A DNA stretch of 64,000 bases from Bradyrhizobium ivorense (GTDB taxonomy: Bacteria; Pseudomonadota; Alphaproteobacteria; Rhizobiales; Xanthobacteraceae). Under the pieces are notes generated by a model, which was given only the letters and a program-made list of their open reading frames with translations, ran no database searches and was not told the DNA's origin. The number at the start of each line of letters is the position of its first letter. Positions within the stretch are counted from its first letter, which is position 1. A program made the position numbers and the translations under genes. Positions 17,352 to 27,318 of the stretch are shown here, one piece after another. The stretch lies in NCBI RefSeq assembly GCF_900696085.1, contig NZ_CAADFC020000009.1, positions 62,001-126,000 on the forward strand. Direction: 5' to 3'.

Positions 17352-19068
17352 ATGCCGCTCTCTGCGCAAAGCAAAGCGCCGTTCCCTCGACTCGTCGCAG
17401 ATATGTCAAAGTACACAGCGTTGTCGCCGATTTCCGAAATCTTGCATGCGTACTGGCGGTCCGATCGGTGCCTGCTTCTCGTCGTTGCCACGGTGGTGCT
17501 GATCTCAAGCGCGAGCAGCGTCGCAGCCCCCTATGTATTTTCGTCTCTGATTGATCGTCTGCCGCGGAGTGAAGGCACGTCGGTGCTCGCCTGGGGTTTC
17601 GCTGGCTTATGCGGTCCTGCTTGGCATAGCTTCCGCATTTCAGCGTATGCTGCAGTATCTTTCCTTTATGACAGCAGAGAACCTGGGTTTCATCGCTGCA
17701 ACTCGCTTTTTCGATCGCATCCTGAGAAAAACCGCAGCCTTTTTTCTTGAGCACAATCCCGTGGAAATACAGAGTGCGGCCGCGCGCGGGCGCAGCGCGT
17801 TGATCACGATGGTCCAGCTTGGAACTACGATCTTTTTCCCTGCTGCAGCGCAGCTTTTGCTTACGATCGCTACTCTAGGTGCGCTCGTCAATATTCAGAT
17901 CGCCGCAATCGTCGTCGCCTATGGGGCTGCCGCGATTACATTGACCTGGAGTTCGACGCGTCGGGCGCGCGTATTTCTGGACCGGGCCGTCGACGCCGGA
18001 CAGGAGAATGCGCGTTTCGTGGGCAACGTCATGAACGCCATGGACACGTTGCGCCATTTTGGCAGTCATGCCTGGATGAGCCAGCGCTTTACGATGAAAG
18101 CGCGGGAGGTGCGCGATAACTGTCGAGCCTACGTGCTTCAACGACTGCCCTACATCGCCGTGCTCGGCTTAGCCGTCGCGCTACAATTCGCCGTCACTCT
18201 TCTCCTTCTAGTTCCTGACTACCAGGCCGGCGTGGTCACGATCGGCGACATTGTGCTATTCAACACGCTTATACTCCAACTCAGTATGCCCTTCGAGATG
18301 GTCGCGCGCGCGATCTCTGACGCGTCGAGGTCGCGCGCCGACCTCATTCCTCTCACCAGACTGTGGGGCGCACCAGAAGAGCGGCGAACGTCCCATACTC
18401 ATGATTTCACGCCCTCCGCTGGCCAGCTATCTTTCGAGGACATTGGGTATGCCTACGAAAACGGTCGTGGCGTTACGAACGTCTCGTTTTTGGCTGGACG
18501 CGGCGGGATTACCTTTCTGGTCGGCGAAACAGGATCGGGGAAGTCGACAATCTTTAGGCTCGTCCTGAAATCAATCGCGCCAGACTGCGGCCGTATTCTG
18601 GTCGACGGAACCGATATAACGGGTATCGATCGCACGGATTGGTATGCTGCAGTTGCGGTCGTGCCGCAGGACGTGATGTTGCTCAATGAGTCGCTGGCCG
18701 ACAACATTCTGCTAGGTCGGCCCCGCGATGAGGTGCGCCTTCGCGCCGCGTCGGAAAAAGCCGCTATTCTCCCTTTCATCGAGGCGCAGCCGGAAGGATT
18801 TGAAACAACTGTTGGAGAACGCGGTTTGAAGCTTTCAGGCGGGGAGCGCCAGCGTATTGCTATTGCCCGTGCGCTCTATGGCGAGCCGGCGATCCTTCTT
18901 CTCGACGAGGCCAGCTCCGCCCTTGACGAGCGAACCGAGCGGGACATCATGGACCATATTCGGAGCCTGGCGGAAGACGTGACCGTGCTGGCGATTACGC
19001 ATCGCAGAGGCGTCATCTCTACAACCGACGTCGTGGTCGATCTGACACCCTGCGCTTGTCAGACATAG
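17352..19068 (+). pseudogene. Peptide-type ABC exporter with a frameshift
   Basis: The reading frame starts at about 17352 (MPLSAQSKAPFPRLVADMSK) and gives the first membrane segment (LLLVVATVVLISSASSVAAP). It must then change to the +1 frame between about 17576 and 17602 to join SLAYAVLLGIASAFQ and the rest. From there the protein is complete: five further membrane segments and an ATPase domain with Walker A GETGSGKST, signature LSGGERQR, Walker B ILLLDEASSALDE and switch AITHR. The architecture is that of a fused membrane-ATPase exporter such as lasso D proteins. It is divergent from the precursor and cyclase genes. One extra base separates it from an intact gene, so a sequencing error or recent mutation are both possible. 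If real, export is lost. Confidence 0.75.
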
Positions 19069-19630
19069 GCAAGGCGGATGCTCAGGCCGCGCGTCTGCCG
19101 GTCTAAGAATGCCGATTGCGGAATGTCTTCAAGTTAGACGAACCAAGCCACTGCCAACAGCCGGCCGGCGAATCTGGTGGCTAAAGCTGGACAGAACGGG
19201 ACGTTCGAGCCGTCACGTCGTCTCGAGAATTCCCTGCCAAGGCTCATGTCAGCCGACTTGCGATTCAAAGGCCGCGAAACCCCGGCCTGGAATAGGTAAC
19301 AGGTGAACAGCTGGTTCAGTCGAGCTCAATTCGATCTGAGTCAGCCGAGTGATGCATCTTATCCAATACTATCCAACGCTCGTTTGAAAAGCCGCTCAAG
19401 AGGAAAAAAATAAGGGATTAGCACAAGTGGAAAGAGATCGACTTCAATGGACCGCGGGTGCTGTTAGGCCGCCCAGCTTCCGGAAGAGGAAATCTCCTTC
19501 TAGCTCGCGGCACGGTGGCCGCCACTACTGGATTGAGTGGGTTTGCAGTTCCCCGGCATGAGCTACTGGTAAGGCCGTTTTGACGGCACGTCTCGCGTAC
19601 CAAGGTGCGCGCCGGACCAGGAAAACCCCG
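19069..19630. other. Intergenic region upstream of the S10 peptidase
   Basis: No gene or clear promoter element is recognised. Short frames lack starts and motifs. Confidence 0.4.
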
Positions 19631-21169
19631 ATGCAACTGATCGCACTGTACCGTACTTCTCTCGCACTGATTCTGTTTGCCTGCGGGGTAATTGGGAGCG
19701 CGCAAGCCGACGATCCACCGCGGCCCGCGCAGGTTACGACGCCGTCCGGCCAAAAGAGTAGCGCCGGCCAAACGCCGAGTATGCCGTCTGCTGCTGAGCC
19801 GCATCGCCTGCCGCCGGACTCCAGCACCAGGCACACGCTTGAGCTCCCTGGACGGACGCTCGCTTTCGTCGCGACCGCCGGCTCCATCCGCCTGTTCGAC
19901 GACAAGGGCGAGCCGCAGGCCGACATCGTCTATACCTCCTATCAGCTCGACGGCACCGATCGCGGCACACGCCCGGTGACGTTCTTCTTCAACGGCGGAC
20001 CGGGCTCATCATCAGCCTGGCTGCAATTCGGCAATGCCGGACCGTGGCGGCTGCGGATCAATGCTGACGAGGTCACGCCATCGACATTTCCGGAGGCGAG
20101 GCCAAACGCGGAAACCTGGCTCGATTTCACCGATCTGGTGTTTCTCGACCCCGTCGGCACCGGCTACAGCCGTTTCGTGGGGACCAGCGATGACGTGCGC
20201 AAGCACTTCTTCTCCGTTGAGGGCGACGTCAACTCGCTCGCGCTGGTGGTCCGCCGTTGGCTCGAAAAGCATGACCGGCTGTTGTCGCCGAAATACATCG
20301 TGGGTGAAAGCTATGGGGGCATTCGCGGGCCAAAGGTAGTGCACCAGTTGCAGATGCGGCAGGGCATAGGCGTCAAGGGCCTGATCATGGTCTCGCCAAG
20401 ACTAGACTCCAGCCAGTTTGCCCGCACGAGCTTGCTGCAATACGTCGCAAGACTGCCGAGCTATGTCGCTACCCTGCGTGAAGCAGAGGGTCCGGTCAAG
20501 CGAGCCGATCTCGCCGACGTGGAAGCTTATGCACGCGGCGAGTATCTGGTCGACCTTATCAAGGGCCAGGCAGACAAGGAAGCAACCATGCGTCTGGCCG
20601 ACAAGGCTGCGGCGCTGACCGGCATCGACCGAGCGGTGAGTCGCCGGCTTGCGGGCCGCTTCGACCTAGCCGAGTTCCGCCGTGAATTCGATCGTAAGAA
20701 CGGAAAGCTCATCGGCAATTATGACGCCTCGGTGCGTGGTCTAGATCCATATCCGGAGTCGGATCTTCACGTTTCCGGGGATCCGTCGAGCGATACACTG
20801 CTGGCGCCTCTGACCAGCGCCACTGTCGATCTCCTGACCCGCAAGCTAAACTGGCGGCCCGACGGCTCCTATGAGCTATCCAACCGCACCGTCGTCCAGG
20901 CTTGGGACTTCGGCCGCAGCCCTCCCGAATCGCTCTCGGAGCTACGCCAAATCCTGGCAACGGATCGGACCATGAAATTGCTGGTCGGGCACGGCCTGTT
21001 TGACCTCGTCACGCCGTATTTCGAAACACAAATCCTGCTCGATCAATTGCCGCCATTTGCCTCGGCTCCGCGCGTCAAACTTGTCGTTTTTCCCGGCGGC
21101 CACATGTTCTATTCGCGGGACAATTCGCGGCAAGCTTTTCGTACAGAGGTCGAAGCGATGATGAAGTAG
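19631..21169 (+). CDS. Secreted S10 family serine carboxypeptidase
   Basis: The product has 512 residues. Residues 1-26 are a signal peptide (MQLIALYRTSLALILFACGV, then IGSAQA). The S10 oxyanion motif FFFNGGPGSSS is at 118-128, the nucleophile serine lies in VGESYGG (Ser227), the Asp in VGHGLFDLVTPYF and the His in FPGGHMFY near the C-terminus, so all catalytic positions are present. S10 enzymes remove C-terminal residues from peptides at acid pH; a periplasmic location is predicted. The ATG at 19631 was chosen because it begins the signal peptide; the frame is open back to 19580. It stands alone on the plus strand. A shortened, broken copy of the same gene is at 59937-60366. Confidence 0.85.
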   Translation: MQLIALYRTSLALILFACGVIGSAQADDPPRPAQVTTPSGQKSSAGQTPSMPSAAEPHRLPPDSSTRHTLELPGRTLAFVATAGSIRLFDDKGEPQADIVYTSYQLDGTDRGTRPVTFFFNGGPGSSSAWLQFGNAGPWRLRINADEVTPSTFPEARPNAETWLDFTDLVFLDPVGTGYSRFVGTSDDVRKHFFSVEGDVNSLALVVRRWLEKHDRLLSPKYIVGESYGGIRGPKVVHQLQMRQGIGVKGLIMVSPRLDSSQFARTSLLQYVARLPSYVATLREAEGPVKRADLADVEAYARGEYLVDLIKGQADKEATMRLADKAAALTGIDRAVSRRLAGRFDLAEFRREFDRKNGKLIGNYDASVRGLDPYPESDLHVSGDPSSDTLLAPLTSATVDLLTRKLNWRPDGSYELSNRTVVQAWDFGRSPPESLSELRQILATDRTMKLLVGHGLFDLVTPYFETQILLDQLPPFASAPRVKLVVFPGGHMFYSRDNSRQAFRTEVEAMMK

Positions 21170-21329
21170 TGCCGGCGACGAACTTGATCACAAGCAAGCT
21201 CGTATTCCGGCGCGCGCAGTCACATTCTCTCAACGAGTGCAGAAGAAATCCTAGCGCCGGTTCGAGGTGCGAGATGCCGGCCACGATTCGTCGTATGCGC
21301 CGTTACTTACGATGGGGCAAGCACAATGA

Positions 21330-21706
21330 GACGATATTTCTGACAACAGGCTCTGGACTTGGAAGATTGCACGTTGGGCTTCTATCGCCAGCATTCTTGC
21401 AGCCGCAGTCGGCTTTTCATGGAATCCAAGTCCGCTCGCGCAAGCGCTCGCGGCAATCTTCATCGCCTGTGCGCAGATCCATGCCGCTCTTGCCTATGGT
21501 TCGGCCGAGCCTCAATTCTGTTTGCTTTGTGCAGCGCGATTGCATTTATGATGGAAGCCTTGGCACCCCTACGGGCATTCCATTTCGGCAGCTATCATTT
21601 CGAGCTGAGCGCGGATCTCCCCCATATCGGCCTCGTTCCACTCGTCATCGGACCGTTCTGGTTCGGGCTGGCTTATTTTCGTGACAGTGACGTCGATCCT
21701 ACTTGA
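21330..21706 (+). pseudogene. Relic of a multi-helix membrane protein (carotenoid biosynthesis-like)
   Basis: Two frames join near 21510. The first reads WKIARWASIASILAAAVGFS and ALAAIFIACAQIHAALAYG; the second reads ILFALCSAIAFMMEALAPLR, FHFGSYHFE and GLVPLVIGPFWFGLAYF. Together they resemble the N-terminal half of the DUF422/CruF-like carotenoid biosynthesis membrane proteins, whose hallmark is a TGFPFGxYxY-like loop followed by a GVPxxIPLAWF-like helix. The gene is cut short and frameshifted. The family assignment is tentative. Confidence 0.4.
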
Positions 21707-22456
21707 TGGCGCCGATCGTCAGCTCGATCGGCCTTTCAACTGATCGCTCTGCCAGTCGTCGTTGCGTTCGTCGTGAGCCAATTGGACAAATTGACCATCG
21801 CGCTCGCGGAGAAGTTCGGGCCCGGGGTTTTGCTTTGGCGCCGTCAAGCGCGGGATGGCTAACTGGATCCCCCGGGCGGGCACGGCCTGCGAGCTTGCTC
21901 CAAGCAGGATTGGACATGAGGCGTACTTCTGTCCCTGCAGGTTCTTAGAAACGCCTAGATCAATATTCTCGGCAAATGCCTTCCTTGAAGAAAATTCGCC
22001 TTGCTGTGCGAGCATTGCGGAATGGCCCAGTTCAGGCGGCTGCCTTCGGCTTGTTCAGATGCGGTGCAAGCTGGCTTCAACGCTTCCGCGTCGTGAGGAT
22101 TCCAGCCTTGAAGAATATTCTCGATCTTGCGTCCATTCGCCCAGCATCGCTCCAGGGCGAGATGAGAATCGTTTTGTACAGCACTTTCTTACACCACAGC
22201 GGCACGATGTCGAAAAATGCACCTACTAGGCGTCGCCATAATATCCGGTCAGCTTGAGTGCCGCGCATTCACACATGCGGCCAATGCGGATTTTGCGATT
22301 CGTCCCTGCCTTCAGGCGTGCTGACGAATCCTGTTGTGTGCGCATGCGACCTCGTCCGTGCATCAAGCGAGCGGCGTAAGCATTGCGGCGATAGCGGCTG
22401 TGAAGATCCTGTCTTTTCGGGGGCGGTCTGGCTCCATAGCTAGATGTTTGTGCCCC
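21707..22456. other. Intergenic region
   Basis: No supported gene in about 750 bases. Frames on both strands are short and of chance composition. Confidence 0.4.
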
Positions 22457-22717
22457 TCATTTTTCTTCTTCATTGGCTGGCCGAGCCTCCAGGTCCTTCG
22501 CGGGAGATGTTTCAGTAGGCCGCGCTTTCTTGTGCTGCTCTCTTGCGTTCGGGGATTTTGGCGGCTCGCTGGATCCGGACACATCTTCTTTTGCTTGCGC
22601 TGCGTGGCGTCTCTCAGGACGTCGGCGCCGCATGATGCCGATGAGGCCGACAAGCACCAGCGCGAGGCCGGCAGCGATCACGATAACCGGGACTGCGTTT
22701 GCCCAATTGAGGCTCAA
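22457..22717 (-). CDS. Small single-pass membrane protein
   Basis: The 86-residue product starts at a TTG preceded by AAGGG. It has one hydrophobic segment near residues 8-28 (AVPVIVIAAGLALVLVGLIG) followed by RRRRP, then a long charged tail rich in Lys, Glu and Pro. The topology is N-out/C-in with a disordered cytoplasmic tail. No family is recognised and there is no operon partner beyond the small gene to its right. Confidence 0.5.
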   Translation of the reverse strand: MSLNWANAVPVIVIAAGLALVLVGLIGIMRRRRPERRHAAQAKEDVSGSSEPPKSPNAREQHKKARPTETSPAKDLEARPANEEEK

Positions 22718-22773
22718 GGATTTGACCCTTACTAGATTGCGGGCGCCAACCGGGCACCATGGACGACGAAAGA

Positions 22774-22992
22774 CTAAGTTTGGTGGTTGCCCCGAGTATT
22801 CGTCAGGCCCTCTTTTATGTGTTCAGCCTGTTCCCTTGTCAGTTTTTCGGCCAGGCGGCTGTCTTTTATCAGCGCTGGCCCCTTGCGTTCTCGATCATAA
22901 ACCATCCAGCCAGAGGTCCCCATTCGAACGACAAATCTGGCCTGCGCAGGCGTTCCAAAATTCACTGGTGCTCTCCATAAGCTGCAACCCAT
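22774..22992 (-). CDS. Small conserved-type hypothetical protein
   Basis: The frame gives 72 residues. The part FVVRMGTSGWMVYDRERKGP followed by ALIKDSRLAEKLTREQAEHI looks like a family of short rhizobial proteins with a WMVYDRE strand and a C-terminal helix. The function is unknown. The start is uncertain: the ATG at 22992 has a poor ribosome site. It is followed on the same strand by the small membrane protein gene 57 bases on, so the two may form one unit. Confidence 0.5.
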   Translation of the reverse strand: MGCSLWRAPVNFGTPAQARFVVRMGTSGWMVYDRERKGPALIKDSRLAEKLTREQAEHIKEGLTNTRGNHQT

Positions 22993-23502
22993 CAATTAGG
23001 CTCGCCATCGGCATGCATGTCAATTGTACTGTGTGAATCTGCGCATCGGGTTGAGCGAGCAGTCTGCCGAGACGTTCGTTGCATCTATCATCCCTTGAAA
23101 TTCGAAGCCGGGTTTGGAACGATCCTGCCGATCGATCCAATGAACGAGAATGGTCGAAGGGCGTGGCGGTCGCGGTCGATGCGGCAGGAGCCGCGCGGGC
23201 TGCCTATGAATTCACCGACATAGCGACGAAGAGGCAAGAAGCGGGCCGAGGGGTATTTAGAGGCCCACGATGCCATCGAGACTTGGATCGACCATAGGTT
23301 GGTCGGCAGCTGAAGCGTGGCTAAGTGGGCGGTCAATGCCCTGCTTGCGTCACGCCTTACCCCCATCTGGACCAAAAGCGGACGCCCTCGAGCCCTTTTG
23401 CTGGAAGCTGTTGGAAGGTCGTGCAAGGCAATCATGAGGTGAGCCGGACCTGGGTTTTTGGCTAACTGCCCGCAACCAAATCGTCCAGCGCTATGACGGA
23501 CG
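22993..23502. other. Intergenic region
   Basis: A minus-strand frame at 23088-23435 and a plus-strand frame at 23079-23297 overlap each other. Neither has motifs or a ribosome site that would decide for it. Confidence 0.35.
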
Positions 23503-24810
23503 TTACCTGAGCGCAGCGTTCTGAATCTTGAGCGGCGCAGTCTCGGGAATCATGAGCATGGCACAGAACCCGGCCGCGCTAGCGACAAGCATGTACCAGG
23601 CCGGCGCCAGCGCGCTCCCGGTCAGGTGGATCAGCCACGTGACGATGGGTTGAGCTGTACCTCCGAAGATCGCAATGGCAAAAGCGTAGGTCGTCGCAAA
23701 GGCGCCGCCACGAATGTTCTTGGGCAAACGTTCGGCCATGCTCACATAGAAGGCGCTATACGGAATCGTTCCGATCAGGGTGAGCGCGCCGAGGCCTCCG
23801 AGAAGTGCGAGAGCACTGCGGCTCTCCGAGATCCAGAAGAACACCGGATAGGTCATCAGCAACGCAGCGATCTGCGGCCAAATCATGGTGTGCCGGCGGC
23901 CCGCGCGGTCGGCGAGCCAGCCGCCCAGCAGTGCGGCGGCAATTCCTATCGTATTGCTGATGAGTGTGGCGCCAAAGGCGAGAGGCGCGGAAACCTGCAA
24001 GGTGTTCAGCGCATAGGTGGTCATATATCCCGTGACGTAGGTGATGATCGTGCAGCTGGCCAAAATGACAAATCCCAGAGCCATGATGCGGCGAGCGGTT
24101 GGCGATCTCCGTACAGGCTGAACGTCGGGGGCCTGCGCGTCGGGGCGGTGCAACGTTTCGGGCAGGGCGCTCCGCAACCAGACACCGAACGGCAGCGTAG
24201 CGGCGCCGAGCAAAAGCGCGATCCGCCATCCGTAAGCACTGAGTGCCTCGCTTGTCAGGGTGAGGGAGAGTATTTCTCCCACAAGCGCTCCGGCCGTCGC
24301 AGCAATCTGTTGGCTGGCAGGCTGAAACGAGACAGCAAGACCGCGCCGTTCGGCCGGGGCCGCTTCCATCAAATAGGCGGTTGTCGGACCAACTTCACCG
24401 CCCAGTGCGAAGCCTTGCACCAAACGTGCGAAAATCACCAGTAGCGGAGCGGCAATTCCTATTGTCTCGTACGAAGGCGTAACCGCCAACAAAAGGATTG
24501 CGGCGCTCATCATGGCAAAGCTCGCGGTCATGGCGGGCCGGCGGCCGGCCCGATCCGAATACGAGCCGAGCACGATGGCCCCGATCGGTCTGGTCACAAA
24601 ACCAGCGCCGAAGGTTGCGAGCGACAGCATGAGGCTGGCGAAAGGGTCGCTTGCCGGGAAGAACGCCCGGCCGATGTGGATAGCGAAAAAGCTATAGGTC
24701 CCGAAGTCATAGAATTCAAGAATATTGCCGATGGTTGCGCCCAACACGGCGCGGCTGGTCAAGCGTTCGTCTGCCGCAACGAGGACTGTCTCCGGCTTCT
24801 TTCGAGTCAT
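23503..24810 (-). CDS. MFS transporter, metabolite:H+ symporter type (intact copy)
   Basis: The 435-residue product has about 12 hydrophobic segments and the MFS loop motif GSYSDRAGRRPAM between helices 2 and 3, repeated as WLADRAGRRHTM in the second half. The N-terminal NILEFYDFGTYSFF and the RLVQGFALGGEVG block are typical of the ShiA/ProP/KgtP (metabolite:H+ symporter) subgroup, whose members import organic acids or osmolytes with protons. The substrate is unknown. The start at ATG 24810 (MTRKKPE) was preferred to upstream starts because a GAGG site lies before it and the protein then begins like family members. A closely related second copy at 45700-47010 is broken. Confidence 0.85.
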   Translation of the reverse strand: MTRKKPETVLVAADERLTSRAVLGATIGNILEFYDFGTYSFFAIHIGRAFFPASDPFASLMLSLATFGAGFVTRPIGAIVLGSYSDRAGRRPAMTASFAMMSAAILLLAVTPSYETIGIAAPLLVIFARLVQGFALGGEVGPTTAYLMEAAPAERRGLAVSFQPASQQIAATAGALVGEILSLTLTSEALSAYGWRIALLLGAATLPFGVWLRSALPETLHRPDAQAPDVQPVRRSPTARRIMALGFVILASCTIITYVTGYMTTYALNTLQVSAPLAFGATLISNTIGIAAALLGGWLADRAGRRHTMIWPQIAALLMTYPVFFWISESRSALALLGGLGALTLIGTIPYSAFYVSMAERLPKNIRGGAFATTYAFAIAIFGGTAQPIVTWLIHLTGSALAPAWYMLVASAAGFCAMLMIPETAPLKIQNAALR

Positions 24811-25648
24811 TGGTCTGGCCATCCTCGGTCCGTCTGAAGCGCGATGGCTGACTTGAGCATCTCGATCAGTGAGGCCGCGCGCACTGCACTCCACTTGCTC
24901 CATACGCCGTTTAGCATGAGGTGGCCGGCCCGCGTCTTGGTGCTCTGCATGTGCCTGGCCCACCAGGACAAGAGCTCACAACGATGAGTGCAATAAAGGT
25001 GAGTGCAATAAAAATGCCTGCCTCTTGCAGCCCCATTCAAAACTTGAACTGATCGCGGCAATCGCCAGCAAGGACGAATGAAAGAACGTCGCGACGTGGT
25101 GGTTGCGATCCAGTGCAGTGGCGGCTTTGAGACAACATTGGCGGACGCCGAACAGGCGGAACGTTTTTCACACACAAGGCAGCCACGCGTGGATGCTGCG
25201 TTCAGCTGGTTGCGCGTGAACAGACGCATCAGGTGATTGGCCCAGCTTTGCTCTGCGGCTTGTCTGTTGCGCGCGAGCCGCCTGCTTCCTCGGGAGTGGT
25301 CCGCTGCAGAATGCAAGATCTATGTGCGATCAAAAGACAATAGGAACTCGCATTGTTGAGGGTACCATCAAAGCGATCGATATCGCCCGGCGCCGCGAGG
25401 CAACAGGCGGCAATGTTCGCTCAGGCGAGCCGCGGCTCGGCGGGTTGCAAATGGAAAGCATCACGCGCCAGCGCTTGAGCTCCAGGAATTCGAAACCAAA
25501 GTCACCAGCAACGCAGACACTTGAGTGGACTTGGTTTCACCAAGGACGAGCCAAGGAAATACCTTCCTTTCGTAATGAAGTGTTGGCGTCAGGGGGCGTG
25601 TCGCTTGCGGTGTAGCTCGGTAGAGGAAAGCCGCCTCCACGTCCGCGG
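24811..25648. repeat. Non-coding part of a large duplication, copy A
   Basis: From 24811 to about 25600 this intergenic DNA matches 47011 to about 47790 by eye over most of its length. Shared strings include TTCAAAACTTGAACTGATCG, GCGATCAAAAGACAATAGGA and TTGAGTGGACTTGGTTTCA. In copy A a 12-base unit GAGTGCAATAAA is duplicated near 24988-25015. No gene is supported in it. It links the MFS gene with the autotransporter in both copies. Confidence 0.75.
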
Positions 25649-25846
25649 TCGACAGCCAGCTTTGCTGCAGGTTCCAGCGCGTTTGCAGCTTCAGGCGTAT
25701 CCATTGGAAAGGATGTGGCACTCGTGGAATCCGGCCTGGACTTCCAGCTTTCGAGCAACAGAACCCTTGGCATCGCCTATCAAGGCCAGTTCGGTTCTGG
25801 CCTCACCCAGAACGGACTGAATGCCACCTTCAACGTGAAGTTCTGA
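25649..25846 (+). pseudogene. C-terminal remnant of an autotransporter (copy A)
   Basis: The 66-codon open frame reads TASFAAGSSAFAASG, then VALVESGLDFQLSSN, then GSGLTQNGLNATFNVKF and stop. It corresponds almost residue for residue to the last strands of the barrel of the intact autotransporter ending at 51325. The matching DNA continues past the stop to about 25931. Everything upstream in the gene, over 3 kb, has been deleted in this copy, and no start remains. Confidence 0.9.
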
Positions 25847-26222
25847 TACGCATGCTCAATCCATCGTGGCCCGGCGCGCTGCGCGCGATGGACCAAGTTG
25901 GCTTCGATCCAGATCTCGTGGCCAGAAACCTAGCCGGCGAGGTTGGCCCGCTTGAACGCCGCGCGGGCCTGAGCAAGATATCTAAAGCGAGCCTGCGCCA
26001 GGGGACGCTCATCAAACGTGAGGCTCACTAGGACGCACCGGCCGCCCGGCGGAACCGGAACGGACAGCGCGATCGCAAAGCCCTCGTGCTGGCATAGATC
26101 GGATACGCTTCCTGGTGGTGCTTGCAGTCGATACAGACCCTATCTTGCCGCCGAGTTGTCAGCGGATCTATGCCGAATAGCCTTCAGCATTTGTTCTGCT
26201 GCCTTTTGCCCGGTGCTTGGAT
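25847..26222. other. Intergenic region after the autotransporter remnant
   Basis: The first 85 bases match 51326-51410 downstream of the intact autotransporter. The rest holds nothing recognised. Confidence 0.5.
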
Positions 26223-27308
26223 TCAATTGCGACCAGAGTGCCCCATCAGCTTCGACTGGATACGAGCTAGCGCGTCACTGAGCCTCGCCGCTTCGTTAAA
26301 GCGTGTTTCCGAGTATGGCGGGCGCGCGGATGGATCATGCAAGAGGGACTCCGCTGTGTTCGAGAGCCGGCGGAGCGGCGTTCTCAGCCACTGCGCCGCA
26401 CAGAAGAGTAGTGCTAGTGTGGCAATGGCACAAACACCGAAGCTACTCCAGAATGATCGGATTAAATTACGGGTGGACGCAAGCGCCTCGTCGGTACTCT
26501 GCCGAACCAGAAGAGACCAACCGAAGCTTGGAAGGTTTGCGAAACCGACCGTCGGAACGATTACTGTGAAGTAGTCCCTGCCGTCAGGCCAGCGCTCGCG
26601 TAGAGACGCAGTCGTCACGCGACTAGCCGCAAGCGCGGAGCCGATGTTGAGCGGCTTGTTGATGAGATCGGGCGGGCCAAACAGGACGGTTCGATCACCC
26701 GAAAGCAGCAGCACGTCAATACCGGGCACTTGTAACGAGTCCATGCCTTCTGCGACCCATTTCCAGTCAAGGTGAGCGCCGATAACCCCGGCAATGGAGC
26801 CGGCGTGGCGCAACGGCGCTGCCAGGTCGATAAAACGATAGGGCTCACGAGATGCAGGCAACTGGGTGGCCAGTAGTTGAGCTGCATGCACATCGATAGC
26901 CGCCGGCGAGACAAGGCCCCGCCTAAACCAAGGTCGCTGTGCAACGCTTACTCCTTCGAGCATGCCGTTTTTGGCCGCGAGAATGGTCCCTTCGAGATCC
27001 GCGACGCCGAGCCAAGTGTAGCGTCGATCAAGCCGGCTCAAGAAGCCGATGTGTTCTCGCGCACTCTTAAGATCTGTCGGGTCAATGAGCTCAGCGGACC
27101 GAGCTACATCCATCCAAACTCCATAGAGCCGGCGGGCCAACAGCGCGGAACTCATTTCGCCGCGAATCCTTAGCGCGTCGAATTGCAGCTGCTCTCCCCG
27201 TTGCTGTAGCAGGGCTGTGTAGATCGTCGCGGTCACCACGGCAGGCACCAATAAGAGCAAGGCGCCTCCACAGAACACCAAGGAGAGTAGGCTCGGTCTT
27301 TTCGGCAT
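26223..27308 (-). CDS. Membrane sensor with extracytoplasmic Cache domain
   Basis: The 361-residue product has an N-terminal membrane segment (LSLVFCGGALLLLVPAVVTA), a periplasmic domain of about 240 residues that reads like a double Cache sensor (YTWLGVADLEGTILAAKNGM, RPWFRRGL, FIDLAAPLRHAGSIAGVIGA), a second membrane segment (FGVCAIATLALLFCAAQWL) and a short HAMP-like tail. It has no kinase, GGDEF or methyl-accepting domain, so the output is unclear. It is the last gene of a three-gene minus-strand operon, 10 bases after the polysaccharide synthase, which suggests that it senses a ligand and modulates synthesis or secretion. This role is inferred from position. Confidence 0.65.
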   Translation of the reverse strand: MPKRPSLLSLVFCGGALLLLVPAVVTATIYTALLQQRGEQLQFDALRIRGEMSSALLARRLYGVWMDVARSAELIDPTDLKSAREHIGFLSRLDRRYTWLGVADLEGTILAAKNGMLEGVSVAQRPWFRRGLVSPAAIDVHAAQLLATQLPASREPYRFIDLAAPLRHAGSIAGVIGAHLDWKWVAEGMDSLQVPGIDVLLLSGDRTVLFGPPDLINKPLNIGSALAASRVTTASLRERWPDGRDYFTVIVPTVGFANLPSFGWSLLVRQSTDEALASTRNLIRSFWSSFGVCAIATLALLFCAAQWLRTPLRRLSNTAESLLHDPSARPPYSETRFNEAARLSDALARIQSKLMGHSGRN

Positions 27309-27318
27309 CTCACGCTCC

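Noticed and set aside
17228..17554. Plus-strand frame as the missing lasso B (leader peptidase) gene
   Set aside because: It lacks the Cys-His-Asp blocks of lasso B2 and the features of B1, and it overlaps the true exporter frame.
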